From CAWJLE01 sp963843645 (GTDB taxonomy: Bacteria; Chloroflexota; Anaerolineae; DAOTYC01): a stretch of 64,000 bases of DNA. Below the pieces are notes generated by a model, which was not told the DNA's origin, did not search any database, and worked only from the letters and a program-made list of their open reading frames with translations. Position numbers and translations under genes: made by a program. The stretch covers positions 124,001 to 188,000 of the forward strand of contig CAWJLE010000006.1 in NCBI GenBank assembly GCA_963843645.1, read 5' to 3'. This document shows positions 54,098 through 63,033 of the stretch, piece after piece (positions within the stretch are counted from its first letter, which is position 1; every line of letters begins with the position of its first letter).

Positions 54098-54973
54098 ATG
54101 ATTCGTTCTCTCCATCTGGCGATTCCGAAACCAACCGACCTGCGCGATTACGGCCTGCTGATCGTCGGCGCCGTCGTGCAAGCCGCGGCCATGGTGCTGT
54201 TCTTCATCCCCGGCCTGATCGCGTCCGGGGGCATCAGCGGCCTGGCGCAGATCATCAACTACCGGACCGGCCTGCCGATCGGCGTCATGGTGATGGCCAT
54301 GAACGTGCCGGTCTTCGTATTGGGCTGGCGGCATTTGGGCGGACGGCGTTTCTTCGTGCGCACGGTCTTCACCGTCGCTCTGTACAGCCTGGCACTGGAC
54401 CTGGGCCAGCGCGTGGTCGCCACCGGGCCGACCCGCGATCCCATGCTGAACGCCCTGTACGGTGGGGTGGTCGGCGGCATAGGCATGGGCATCACGTTTT
54501 TGGGCCAGGGCACCAACGGCGGAACGGACATCATCGCGCGTGTCATGGCGCGCATGCGTGGCATTCCGTTGGCGCAGAGCTACCTGTTCTCGGACGCGCT
54601 GGTGGTCGTCCTGGGTGGCTCGACCTTCGGGTGGGAGCGCGCGCTGTACGCGATCCTCGCCCTCTACATCGCCGGTGTGGCGGCCGAAGTGATGACTGAA
54701 GGCGCGAACGTGGTTCGGACCGCCGTCATCGTCAGCGACCGCTCGCGCGAGGTGGCGGACGCGATCCTGCGCGAGATGGAGCGGGGCGTGACCGGACTTC
54801 ACGGCGAGGGCATGTACACGCGGACGGACCGTACCGTGCTGTACGTGGTGGTCAGTCGAAGCGAAGTGCAGCAGCTCAAGTCCATCATCTACGAGATCGA
54901 CCCACAGGCGTTCGTCGTGATCGGCCAGGCAAGTGAAGCGCTCGGCGAAGGATTCAGACCGCTGAAGGACTGA
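54098..54973 (+). CDS. YitT family protein (DUF2179)
   Basis: A 291-residue protein. Five helices cover about residues 12-190 and are followed by a soluble DUF2179 domain (about 200-285: V-V-R-T-A-V-I-V-S-D-R-S, L-H-G-E-G-M-Y-T, L-Y-V-V-V-S-R-S-E). G-L-I-A-S-G-G-I-S-G-L-A and F-L-G-Q-G-T-N-G-G-T-D-I are the two signature repeats of YitT transporter-like proteins. Substrate unknown. I chose the internal ATG at 54098 because the residues before it overlap the previous gene and are not family-like. Confidence 0.9.
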   Translation: MIRSLHLAIPKPTDLRDYGLLIVGAVVQAAAMVLFFIPGLIASGGISGLAQIINYRTGLPIGVMVMAMNVPVFVLGWRHLGGRRFFVRTVFTVALYSLALDLGQRVVATGPTRDPMLNALYGGVVGGIGMGITFLGQGTNGGTDIIARVMARMRGIPLAQSYLFSDALVVVLGGSTFGWERALYAILALYIAGVAAEVMTEGANVVRTAVIVSDRSREVADAILREMERGVTGLHGEGMYTRTDRTVLYVVVSRSEVQQLKSIIYEIDPQAFVVIGQASEALGEGFRPLKD

Positions 54974-55005
54974 TCGCGCTGATGCGTGGAGGAAAGGAAT
55001 CCCCC

Positions 55006-56799
55006 GTGGTATACGACTGGTCGGTTGACCTGTCATTCCTGCCGGGAGTCTGCGGTTTCTCGCTGAAACGTACCGTCTCCGTCATCGTCATTCTGCTGAT
55101 CGCAGGCTTCGCGGTGCTTCCCGCGCAAGCCGGCGTCAAACCGGCCGCCGGCTTGCAATCGAGTCTGGTGGTCCTGGCCGACCCACAGGATCCGTACTAC
55201 GTCCTCGCCGAGGAAATCGGTCGAGCCGAGAGCTGTTCCGTGGCGCCCACTTTGGCGGAAGCACTGGATCGACAGCCGGTGTATCTGCTGTGGGTCATCT
55301 CACCGTCTCGCGTGACGGAGCAGCGCCTCTCTGACTTCGGGCTGAAGATGCTCGAAAGCAAGCGGCCGGTATCGACGGGCATCATCACGGGCGGCACGAT
55401 GGAGAGCGCCCGGGCGTTGTGGCAGCGCAAGATCCAGAACACCCATCTCTTCGTGTCGGTCGTCCCGCGGGAACAGCGGATCGCCGTCTGGACCGAGGAC
55501 CGGGTCGACACGCTACCGGTAAGCAGGGAAAACCTCATCGACGCGGCCCGCGAGTCGAGCTACCTCACGTATCACGGGCATGGGACGCCACGCCTGTGGC
55601 GCTTGGACGAGACGACAGAGCTGACGGGCAAGGACCTGCCCAACCTTCCGCCTTTGTTCGTCGACGCCCTGGCGTGTCAGACCTTGAAGATCCAGCGCGA
55701 CGAGTCCATCGCGCTGAGCTTTATCGACCATGGCGCGGCCGGCTACGTGGGGTTCGTGCACAGCCCGCTCGGCTACACGATCAGCGAAGGCGGGGGCTTC
55801 CCTTACGGCCGCACGTGGCCGGACTTACCGGTCGGACACGTCGTACGGCTACAGAATCGCGCGTTGCTGCAGGGCTCCCTCGCCTGGCCCTACTATCTCC
55901 TGCTGGGCGACCCTCGGCTGTCGTTCCAGTCGGCGGCGCCGTACCAGGTGGTCGAGGATCGTGAAGAGGGCGACGTGCGCACGCTTCGTTACACTGGGAC
56001 GCCGGCTGGCATCCTGCCGGTGCGCATTCCCAGTGGAGCCGGATATTCGGGCGTCGAAGTCCCTGGAGTGGCAGTCGGCTGGGAACGGGAGCCGTTCTAC
56101 AATAACGACATCCAAATGATCGACGTTGGTCCGGACAAGTACCTGCTCCTCAACCAGCCGGGAGGCGACGTCACCGTCCGGCTCTATCGCCGCACGCCGG
56201 TGCAGTGGTTGGTAATTAGCCCCCTGGTCACGGCGCTGGATTACACGACGACCGTGGCTCATCTGGAGGGCAGTATCCCAGTCGAGCTGGGAATGAGCGC
56301 CCTGTTGGGGCTGGTGATGGTGGCGGTTCTGGTGCGCCGTAAGGCGCGCGTCCGAGGCACGTGGCCGGGCGCGCTGCTCGTGGGGGTGGCGCTGCTCACC
56401 TGGCGGGGCGGATACGCCCTGCTGCGCTACGACGCGCTGTCCCGGCTGTTCGCCAGCCGGATACGCACGATGGACGTGGCCTTCGACGTCAATTGGCCGT
56501 TTCTGGCGGCCACCTTCTTGCTGGCGACCGTGGGCGCCCTGCTGTTTTTCGACGTCCGTTCTCGCCTGGGACGGGCGCTCATCGTCCTGGCTGTAACGTT
56601 CTCCAGTTGGACGCTGGCCGCCTTCTGGCTGGCCGTCGTCGTAGCGCTGAACGTCATGGCGCAGCGCGCTTACGGGACCGGCCTCTACGGATACGGCGGT
56701 GTGCTCATGCCCCTGATCGCGTTCGTCGTCGAGGCCGCGCTGGTGGTGGGTGTGCTGGCGACTGTGGGCGGGATCCGGCGGGTGTGGGGTGGCGTGTGA
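55006..56799 (+). CDS. Membrane-anchored gingipain-like (C25, clan CD) protein
   Basis: A 597-residue protein from GTG 55006 (GGAGGAAAGGA upstream); an ATG at 54982 adds 8 residues. Residues about 20-43 form a signal peptide or anchor. Residues about 50-315 look like a caspase-fold peptidase domain: Y-L-T-Y-H-G-H-G near residue 190 (His), F-V-D-A-L-A-C-Q-T near 224 (Cys), and the family-ending L-L-L-G-D-P-R-L near 305. A beta domain follows, then six helices (about 415-595). Gingipain-type C25 proteins are cysteine peptidases; activity here is inferred. The fusion to a six-helix tail is unusual. The gene starts 32 bases after yitT. Confidence 0.7.
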   Translation: MVYDWSVDLSFLPGVCGFSLKRTVSVIVILLIAGFAVLPAQAGVKPAAGLQSSLVVLADPQDPYYVLAEEIGRAESCSVAPTLAEALDRQPVYLLWVISPSRVTEQRLSDFGLKMLESKRPVSTGIITGGTMESARALWQRKIQNTHLFVSVVPREQRIAVWTEDRVDTLPVSRENLIDAARESSYLTYHGHGTPRLWRLDETTELTGKDLPNLPPLFVDALACQTLKIQRDESIALSFIDHGAAGYVGFVHSPLGYTISEGGGFPYGRTWPDLPVGHVVRLQNRALLQGSLAWPYYLLLGDPRLSFQSAAPYQVVEDREEGDVRTLRYTGTPAGILPVRIPSGAGYSGVEVPGVAVGWEREPFYNNDIQMIDVGPDKYLLLNQPGGDVTVRLYRRTPVQWLVISPLVTALDYTTTVAHLEGSIPVELGMSALLGLVMVAVLVRRKARVRGTWPGALLVGVALLTWRGGYALLRYDALSRLFASRIRTMDVAFDVNWPFLAATFLLATVGALLFFDVRSRLGRALIVLAVTFSSWTLAAFWLAVVVALNVMAQRAYGTGLYGYGGVLMPLIAFVVEAALVVGVLATVGGIRRVWGGV

Positions 56800-57020
56800 G
56801 GGAAAGATCGTCTGCTGGGAACGCGTGCCCGGGCGAAGGTGCCACGGCGCGTATCGTCGTCACCTGCGCTCAGGTTGGCCGGCAACTGAAGGCGATGAGA
56901 AGAGGGGCTGAGAGTGTCAAAACGAGCGCAGCCGGCCCCTCAGTGCGACGCCAGGAACGCGCCTATGGACGCTCGTGTTCTATTGGCGATGCCTCCCATT
57001 GCCTGTAATTCTCAGATGTA

Positions 57021-57669
57021 TCATTCTTCCAGGTCGCCACATGCACACCTATGCCGGCAGTCAGGGTCGTCGGTGAGTTGCGGCTGTAATTGGGGCTTGC
57101 CATACAGACGATTTGGCACGTAGCTCGTGCCCGAGATCCATGACGTGAATCCCTCAATATGCCGCTCGTTCGCCACACTCTTGTGCCCGGGCGCTCTGTG
57201 GATGATCGGCTTGAGGACCTCCAATAGCTTGACGGGCTTGTCGCCAAAGTAGTAGAAATGGTTTGAGATCAACACGTTCCGGCCGCTGAGGTCGTGCTCG
57301 CGGTTCTGTTCGGTGTGCACGCTGGGACGCACTTCGGGCGGCATGCCACGAGAGAAGTCGTAGATGCAATCCCCAACGCGCCTGCGATAATCCTCGCTGT
57401 ACCAATCGGGGATCTTGCCGGGACAGCGGACAGGGCAATAACGGTCGTATTCCTCCATCGTTACCCTGTCTGTGACTTCCATCGCGTAGACGACAGAATC
57501 AGAGGTGTCACCGATGGGTGAATTGACGGAGCCTAACCCGACAATCCAATCTCCGACCTTCGCCGCTTTCCTGATTTTGGGCTTGCAGGTGGCCAGCGTG
57601 CAAATGCCCCAATAAGGATTTCGGCGCTGCACCACTATCGGATGGCAGGCAGTACGAGTAGAGTGTCAA
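57021..57669 (-). pseudogene. Nucleotide-modification-associated domain 2 protein, one frame break
   Basis: About 215 residues once a +1 slip in an A-run at 57619-57621 is corrected. The TTG start at 57669 has GGAGG 8 bases upstream and gives M-T-L-Y-S-Y-C. After the break come N-P-Y-W-G-I-C-T-L-A-T-C-K-P-K-I-R and G-D-W-I-V-G-L-G-S, then L-V/V-Y-A-M-E-V and I-S-N-H-F-Y-Y-F-G: the Nmad2 family pattern. Nmad2 domains occur in phage and genomic-conflict loci and are predicted to act with modified nucleobases; biochemistry unknown. The gene and its upstream region are visibly poorer in GC than the neighbours, suggesting horizontal acquisition. No partner gene lies next to it. Confidence 0.78.
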
Positions 57670-57975
57670 GTGACGCACCTCCAGTACTGATCGGCGAACA
57701 ACGTTCAAGTGATTGCGCAGGATCCTGGTCGATCTTTGCCTATTTTGGATGCGAGCAGGTGACCGGAAAAACAGCCTTGCCCATCGCCTGTCTCCGAGTC
57801 TTGCGGGATATCGCGCGTCGCCACCGTTCAATGGAAGCATATCTTGCTATTCTATTATATGTCATTCTGATGATAGATCAAAACTATCCGCTCTCTGGGA
57901 TGATCCGTCAGAATTCCGTCAACCCCACGCTTTTCACGCTCCAAATTGCCCGCAAGGGACGTCGCCTAGTCCTGC
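57670..57975. other. Low-GC gap of 306 bases upstream of the Nmad2 gene
   Basis: No gene was found between the Nmad2 start and the M28 peptidase stop. It contains a minus-strand promoter at 57854-57881, so the Nmad2 transcript would have a leader of about 180 bases. Base composition is more AT-rich than the surroundings, consistent with imported DNA. Confidence 0.55.
57854..57881 (-). promoter_or_regulatory. Putative promoter of the Nmad2 gene
   Basis: Minus-strand TTGATC (57876-57881) and TATAAT (57854-57859) are 16 bases apart in an AT-rich stretch. The predicted start is about 180 bases before the TTG start codon. Confidence 0.55.
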
Positions 57976-59238
57976 TCAGCGTGCCCGCCCATCCTTCCGC
58001 AGCACGTAGTTCGCCGCCAGGTCCAGCACGGCCTGGACCGCGGCCGGCTCGATCTGGTCCACGGTGTCGCGCGGGGTGTGGTAGACGATCTCGTGGCCGA
58101 CCAAGGCGGTGGGCAGGCCGATGAGGGACGTGGCCTCTACGCCGATCTGAGCGAATGCCGCCGCATCCGTGCCGCCCCCGCCGAAAGGCAGGGGGATCTT
58201 CCGGATGGAATAGCCGAGCTCGGCCGCCAGCTCGCGGCATTCTCGGGCCATGAGTGCGGACAGCGGGACGGTGCCACTCCGGTCGCGCGTGACCGCCGCC
58301 AGGTCCTCGAGCCGGTACACGCTGTCGACGTTCAGCACGAACGTGGGGAGCGCTCTCAGCTCGGCTCGGTGCTGCTTCGCGTAGGCGATGGCGCCGCGCT
58401 GCCCTGCCTCCTCGCCGTCAGTGCTCAGCACGATCAGGCGCGTGTGCTGCAGTGGCGTGCCCTGTCGCCGCTGTGCCGCGAAGTGCTCGGCGACCTTGAC
58501 TGCCATCACAGAGGCGTTTAGATTGTCGCCCGCGCCTGGCGAGGGCGTTCGGGTGATCAGCCCGTACATTGGGGCGACGAGGACCAGGCCCAGCAGCACG
58601 AGCGCAACGTACACCCCAAGAGGTAACGGGTTGCCAAAACCAAGGGCCTGTGCCACGGCTGCTGCTACGATCATGGCGGTCAGGAGGAAGTACGTGAGGA
58701 TCCCGAGCAGGAGGCGGACGCCGGCGATCTTTGGCCGGCGCAGGAGGTAGCTCAACACGTAGGGGGCGTCGTGGTGGCCCACGACCAGGACCTGCTGCCG
58801 GGCTTCACTCGCCGGCTCGATCACCCCGGCCACGTTGCAGCCCTCGGCGGCCGGGAAGAACCGGTCGAACAGATCACCGCAGCGGATGTAGTGGGTCACG
58901 CCGTAGACGAGGCCGGTCGCGGACACCACCACGGACAGGAAAACGAGGGCGCCGCCGCCAATCCACAGCAGCAGGCTCAAGAAGTAGGCCGCAGCGATCA
59001 CTCTGCCGACGTTCCATAGCGAGCCGGGGTGCAGGATGAAGCGTTCCTCCGCCACCCGGTCGCAGTGAGGCCGGAGCAGGTCCGCGATCGCGCGTCCTGC
59101 GGACAGGCACCCGGGCGTGCCCGTGATGCGATGCGGGTGGGCGTCGAGCAAGGCCCGGGTCACCGCCAGGGTGGACTGCGCGGCGTCCGGACCGGCTCGG
59201 TGAGTTGCGATTCGGCTCACGATTGCCTCATCCGCCAT
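57976..59238 (-). CDS. M28 family metallopeptidase with membrane helices
   Basis: A 420-residue protein. All five zinc-ligand motifs of M28 aminopeptidases are present in order: G-H-H-D-A-P-Y, G-D-N-L-N-A-S, D-G-E-E-A-G (catalytic Glu plus ligand), L-N-V-D-S-V and Y-H-T-P-R-D-T. Two hydrophobic pairs (about residues 75-115 and 180-225) are inserted before and within the catalytic domain, so it is membrane-bound. There is no signal peptide. I chose the ATG at 59238 because GAGG lies 9 bases upstream. It is likely co-transcribed with the tiny membrane gene before it (11-base gap). Confidence 0.87.
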   Translation of the reverse strand: MADEAIVSRIATHRAGPDAAQSTLAVTRALLDAHPHRITGTPGCLSAGRAIADLLRPHCDRVAEERFILHPGSLWNVGRVIAAAYFLSLLLWIGGGALVFLSVVVSATGLVYGVTHYIRCGDLFDRFFPAAEGCNVAGVIEPASEARQQVLVVGHHDAPYVLSYLLRRPKIAGVRLLLGILTYFLLTAMIVAAAVAQALGFGNPLPLGVYVALVLLGLVLVAPMYGLITRTPSPGAGDNLNASVMAVKVAEHFAAQRRQGTPLQHTRLIVLSTDGEEAGQRGAIAYAKQHRAELRALPTFVLNVDSVYRLEDLAAVTRDRSGTVPLSALMARECRELAAELGYSIRKIPLPFGGGGTDAAAFAQIGVEATSLIGLPTALVGHEIVYHTPRDTVDQIEPAAVQAVLDLAANYVLRKDGRAR

Positions 59239-59249
59239 GAAGAGCCGCC

Positions 59250-59414
59250 TCACCGGCCCAGCAGGATCAAAACTCCGGCGGCGATCGCCAGCAGCGCCAG
59301 TATCGGGCTGAGGCCGGCGATTGGAATTCTGATCAGCGGCTCCAGGCCGGTCAAGATTAGCCAGATAGCCAGCAACAGCATGCCCAGACTTCCAAGACCT
59401 CTCGTCCGTGCCAT
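59250..59414 (-). CDS. Tiny two-helix membrane protein, unknown
   Basis: A 54-residue hydrophobic protein: M-A-R-T-R-G-L-G-S-L-G, a first helix (M-L-L-L-A-I-W-L-I-L-T), then a second (I-L-A-L-L-A-I-A-A-G-V-L-I-L-L) ending in G-R. The ATG at 59414 is chosen because GAGGAGG lies 8 bases upstream. It belongs to no family I recognise and may work with the M28 peptidase 11 bases downstream. Confidence 0.65.
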   Translation of the reverse strand: MARTRGLGSLGMLLLAIWLILTGLEPLIRIPIAGLSPILALLAIAAGVLILLGR

Positions 59415-59554
59415 TCGTTCGACCTCCTCGGGCGGCAGCGCGCGGCTCGCGCTTTGGCGGAATCGATACATCTGATCGCTATTATAGCATTCGCGCATTG
59501 GAGATTTCAAGCGATTCTATCCGAGTCTCGCCGCGCCTTCATGGAAACAAGCAC

Positions 59555-59633
59555 GACTTCCGACATCGTGCCGATGTTGTTACGGCAAGTCTCCAAGACT
59601 TGCCGTAACAACATCGGCACGATGTCGGAAGTC
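59555..59633. repeat. 38-bp perfect inverted repeat (long hairpin)
   Basis: Arms 59555-59592 and 59596-59633 are exact reverse complements with only a 3-base CCA loop. It begins just after the hydrolase stop (59640, minus strand) and ends about 140 bases before the start of the tiny membrane gene. It may end the hydrolase transcript, but there is no T-run and the stem is far longer than normal terminators. Confidence 0.8.
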
Positions 59634-59639
59634 TGACGA

Positions 59640-60452
59640 CTATCGCAGCGCCGACAGGAAATGGGTCACGGCCAAAACGTATGGCTCGAATTGCTCGCGG
59701 CGAATGTTGTGACCGGCGCCCGCGAGCCTGACGACCTTGAAGCGCGGGCCCAGACTGGCGACTTCGGTGGCCGTCTCGGACGTGACCAGGGCGCCCAGCG
59801 ATGGGTCGGCGGTAATCAGCAGTGTAGGGCAGGTGATACGGGCCGCCAGTTCACGCCAATCCGGACGCAGCCCCGTCAGCATCTGCAGGACGTCGTAGCT
59901 GACCTGTTGCTTGGCTTCCGCCCAGGGGCCGAACTCGACCTCCGCCCACGCCGGATGCCGCTCGTGTCCGGCAGCCAGGAGCTCATCGTAGGTTTTAGCC
60001 TTCCGCTCTTCCATCGTGGCCCGCCACTCCCTGGCGGTGGCGTCACGGTGCTCGGCGGCAATGACGCCCTCGTACCAGGGCGGATCCTCCAGGATGGCGC
60101 ATCCTACCAGGTCCGGGTAGTCGGCAGCGGTGTGTGCCGTCGTGTCCGCGCCCATCGAGTGGCCCATCAGGTAGGGCTTCTCCAGGCCGAGCACCCGGAT
60201 CAGGCCGGCCAGGTCGGCCGCGCGGTCTTGGGGACCATAGCCCGTGTCTGGGGCGTCAGACAGGCCGTGGCCGCGCGCGTCGACCATGATCACGTCGTAG
60301 TCTTCGGCCAGCACCTCGGCCGCGCGCGTCCAGCAGCGACCGTTGTCGGTGATGCCGTGGGACAGGACCAGCGGCGGCTTGTCTCCGCCGGTGCGATGAT
60401 AATGGAGCTTGATGCCGTTCGCTACGACATCGCCGGAAGACCAGTTGGGCAT
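59640..60452 (-). CDS. Alpha/beta hydrolase
   Basis: A 270-residue soluble hydrolase. The catalytic triad is visible: Ser 99 in G-H-S-M-G-A, Asp 216 in L-L-I-T-A-D-P-S, and His 248 in G-A-G-H-N-I-R. The oxyanion region is S-H-G-I-T-D-N-G near residue 32. The cap insertion (about 125-195) has W-Y-E-G-V and a Glu/Arg-rich helix. Substrate unknown; esters, lactones or epoxide-like compounds are possible. AGGAGG lies 5 bases before the ATG. It stands 24 bases after the GT39-type gene. Confidence 0.9.
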   Translation of the reverse strand: MPNWSSGDVVANGIKLHYHRTGGDKPPLVLSHGITDNGRCWTRAAEVLAEDYDVIMVDARGHGLSDAPDTGYGPQDRAADLAGLIRVLGLEKPYLMGHSMGADTTAHTAADYPDLVGCAILEDPPWYEGVIAAEHRDATAREWRATMEERKAKTYDELLAAGHERHPAWAEVEFGPWAEAKQQVSYDVLQMLTGLRPDWRELAARITCPTLLITADPSLGALVTSETATEVASLGPRFKVVRLAGAGHNIRREQFEPYVLAVTHFLSALR

Positions 60453-60476
60453 GAATTCCTCCTCAAGTAGTTTGTC

Positions 60477-62002
60477 TCAGCCGAAGGATCGGAACCGCTG
60501 CCAGAACTCCGGCCACGACTGGCGCAGCCGCCGGCACACGAGCACTTCCGGATTGTAGAGCGTCTCATCGTTCTCGATGCCGAAACGATTCGTGATCCGG
60601 CCGGCCTGGTCGCACGTTTCGAAGAGCTGCTCGGCCCGCTGGCGCGGAATGCCGAGCACGATCAAGGTCTGCGGAGGCGGATCGGAGTAGCCGCGCAGCC
60701 AGTAAGAATTCACCCCGCTGATCGCCTGCGGCAAGCCGAGGGCGGGGCCGTACAGGTTGATCGCCCCGGCCTCGCCGTAGTTGCCGGCCAGAATGCCTGT
60801 CTGGGCCCTCTCTTCAGGGGGCAGGGCGGAGTAGACCCCGGCGACCAGCTCGGTCAGCTCCGCCCAGCCGATCTCGTCCCTCAGGCCGTCGTTCGCCGCG
60901 GCGGCGATATCATACCATGAGGAGCCCACCGGCGCTACCGGCAGGGAAACGGCGGCCGCCGAGAGACCGCCGATCAAGAGCAGGCCCCAGCCGGTTCGGC
61001 GTACGCGACGCGCCCACAAGGCCGTCAGCGAGCCGAGCCACCGCTCGACGAGCACCGCTCCTCCGGAGAGGAGCAACGGATAAGCCGGTGCCTGGTAGTA
61101 AGCCCGGGCTTGCGTGACGAGGAACAGCGCAAACGGCACGACGAACATCCAGCCCAACGGACGGAATCGCCGTCCGGATGGCGAGACGAAGTAGAAATAC
61201 AGCCCGGCCACCCACAGCGGGATGGTCACGGCATTGGCGCAGAGGAAAAGCTGCTCCACCAGGTACCCATCCGCGCGGCCCATACGGACATCGCGTGCGT
61301 GGATCTGGCTCGTGAAGCTCAGCGCCACGAAATCGTGCTGAATCTGCCAGATGAGATTGGGCAACACGATCAGCAAGGCGAGGGCGGCGCCGGCCCACAA
61401 CCATGGGCTGAGCAGGTGCCGGCGACTTCTCGTGAAGAGCAGGCCGACGGCGATGCCGGCGACGCAGAACACAATGGTGTATTTCGTCATCAGGCCCAGA
61501 CCGATCGCGCCGCCGAGCGCGAGCCACCACCGCGGGTTGTCGGACTTCAGGAGGCGTATCATCAGGTAGGCGATCAGCACCCACCACAGGTAGTCGAACG
61601 AGGTGTATTCGAACAGCGCACCCAGGGCGAGCGACATCGGCGCAATGGCTGTCGCCAACGCCGCGACGACTTGCGCCCACCGGCTGCCACCCAGATCGCG
61701 AGCCATCAGGCCTGCCAGCACCATTGCGGCGCTCTGCGCAACGGCAGGCGTGAGCCGCAGTCCGACCACGACGGACCGAACAGCGCGAGCCCAGCCCGTA
61801 CGATCCACGGCGTCAGAGGCGGGTATGCGACATAGCCCCAGTCCAGATGCCGCGCGTTGTCGAGCATGAACAGCTCATCGCGGTGGAATCCGTACTGCCC
61901 GTTGCTTGTCAGGACGTGCAGCAGGATTCCGGCCAACCCAATCAGGAGCAAGACGTTGAGGTCGCTGAGTGTGACCTTTCGCCATGTGTGGAACTCCTCC
62001 AC
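60477..62002 (-). pseudogene. GT39/PMT_2-type glycosyltransferase, one frame break
   Basis: About 508 residues if a one-base loss near 61770 is repaired. The N-terminal piece shows the classic first loop G-F-H-R-D-E-L-F-M-L-D-N-A-R-H-L-D-W-G-Y and Y-P-P-L-T-P-W, with the catalytic-type Asp-Glu. The second piece carries the remaining helices and a soluble C-terminal domain (G-N-Y-G-E-A-G-A-I-N-L-Y-G). It resembles ArnT-like/PMT membrane transferases using polyprenol-phosphate sugars. The N-terminal start (GTG 62002) has no convincing ribosome site. It is a different branch from the large cluster genes. Confidence 0.82.
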
Positions 62003-62068
62003 AGGGAACCAGCCTTTCTGGCTCGATCTCGGGGCCTGCCTGAGAGCGACACGGCGCAGGCGCGCCGA

Positions 62069-62740
62069 TCAGGGCAGCAGGAACGGCAGCATCGGCGCCC
62101 ACTTTTCTTTCCAGGCGAAGGGCACGAGCTGTTCGGTCACGACCGGAGGCATCGCCCGAACGTAGCCCTCCCGTTCGTCCGGCGTTACGTTGTACAGGAG
62201 GAACGGCACTACCAGGTAGTCTGGTTGTATGTGCTTTTGGCTGTGCTCCCCAAACGTGCGGCTCAGCTGCGCGTTCTCCTCCGGACTGAGGCGTGTCTCG
62301 GCTCGCTCGATTGAAAAGTGCTCTTCCTCGACCCGAATATGAGGGAGCCAGATGTCGGCGAGGCTCTTCAGGCTGTCGTTCAGCGCGCTCAACGACTCAT
62401 CCGTTTGCCCTGCGTCCGCCACTTTCTGAATCGCGGCCTTGATGGCGTCGAGATGGATCACCATCTGCTGGTGATCGGCTTGCAGCATCTCATAAGGCGC
62501 TTCCGGAAAGCCGTCTCGAAACGAGGGGAAGGCCAACTCGTCCTCGAGGAGATGATGTCCGGTCGTGACGGCGACCAGGGTCTGAACGTAGCTGACGAAG
62601 CCACCACGCAGGGCCGCATCCGCCAGGCCCGACGCGGCCGGGGACTGGCTGTGCTCGGTGGCTACCGTCAGGCCACGGGTGATGACGTAATGGATGCGCC
62701 GCATATCTTTACCGATATTAGCCGTGTTCGACGCGGACAT
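62069..62740 (-). CDS. Hemerythrin-like HHE domain protein
   Basis: A 223-residue helical protein. Candidate di-iron ligands are H-S (near residue 30), T-G-H-H-L-L-E-D-E, the A-D-H-Q-Q-M-V-I-H helix, and L-P-H-I-R-V-E-E-E-H-F, which matches the HHE pattern. Roles include oxygen or NO sensing and iron or redox stress. AAGGAGG lies 7 bases before the ATG. It precedes the GT39-type gene on the same strand but with a 66-base gap. Confidence 0.85.
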   Translation of the reverse strand: MSASNTANIGKDMRRIHYVITRGLTVATEHSQSPAASGLADAALRGGFVSYVQTLVAVTTGHHLLEDELAFPSFRDGFPEAPYEMLQADHQQMVIHLDAIKAAIQKVADAGQTDESLSALNDSLKSLADIWLPHIRVEEEHFSIERAETRLSPEENAQLSRTFGEHSQKHIQPDYLVVPFLLYNVTPDEREGYVRAMPPVVTEQLVPFAWKEKWAPMLPFLLP

Positions 62741-62889
62741 GTTTTGCCTCCTTGGAGTGTGGATCAGTCTGTTTGTTCAGGTCGACGCGGTGGAACAAGC
62801 GCGACGCGGCAGGATCTTGCTTCGCATATGCGATGTTGCCTTTGCACTATCTTAACTCGTGCCAGCCCCGCCGTCAAGCCTGCGAACAT

Positions 62890-63022
62890 CGCCGGGTGCG
62901 TCCCAGGATTTGGGAGAGCCGGTGACCGGACTTCTGTCACCCTGAAGGGAGCGTCGTTTGCGACCGAAGGGTGACAGAAGTGCCGGTCACCGGCTCTCCC
63001 AAATCCTGGGATGCACCCGGCG
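62890..63022. repeat. 54-bp near-perfect inverted repeat between divergent genes
   Basis: Arms 62890-62943 and 62968-63022 pair over 53 positions with one mismatch and one bulged base. The 24-base loop carries its own GTCG-TTTG-CGAC mini-hairpin. It is placed between divergent genes, not after a gene, so it is unlikely to be an ordinary terminator. It ends 11 bases before the glnS -35 box. Confidence 0.85.
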
Positions 63023-63033
63023 GCGCGAAAGGG

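Noticed and set aside
52620..54134. Antisense frame of 504 codons opposite the GH13 gene
   Set aside because: Shadow frame; the GH13 catalytic motifs lie on the + strand.
57021..59238. Nmad2 and M28 peptidase as one defence operon
   Set aside because: They are separated by 306 bases with their own promoter between them, and differ in base composition. M28 enzymes are ordinary aminopeptidases.
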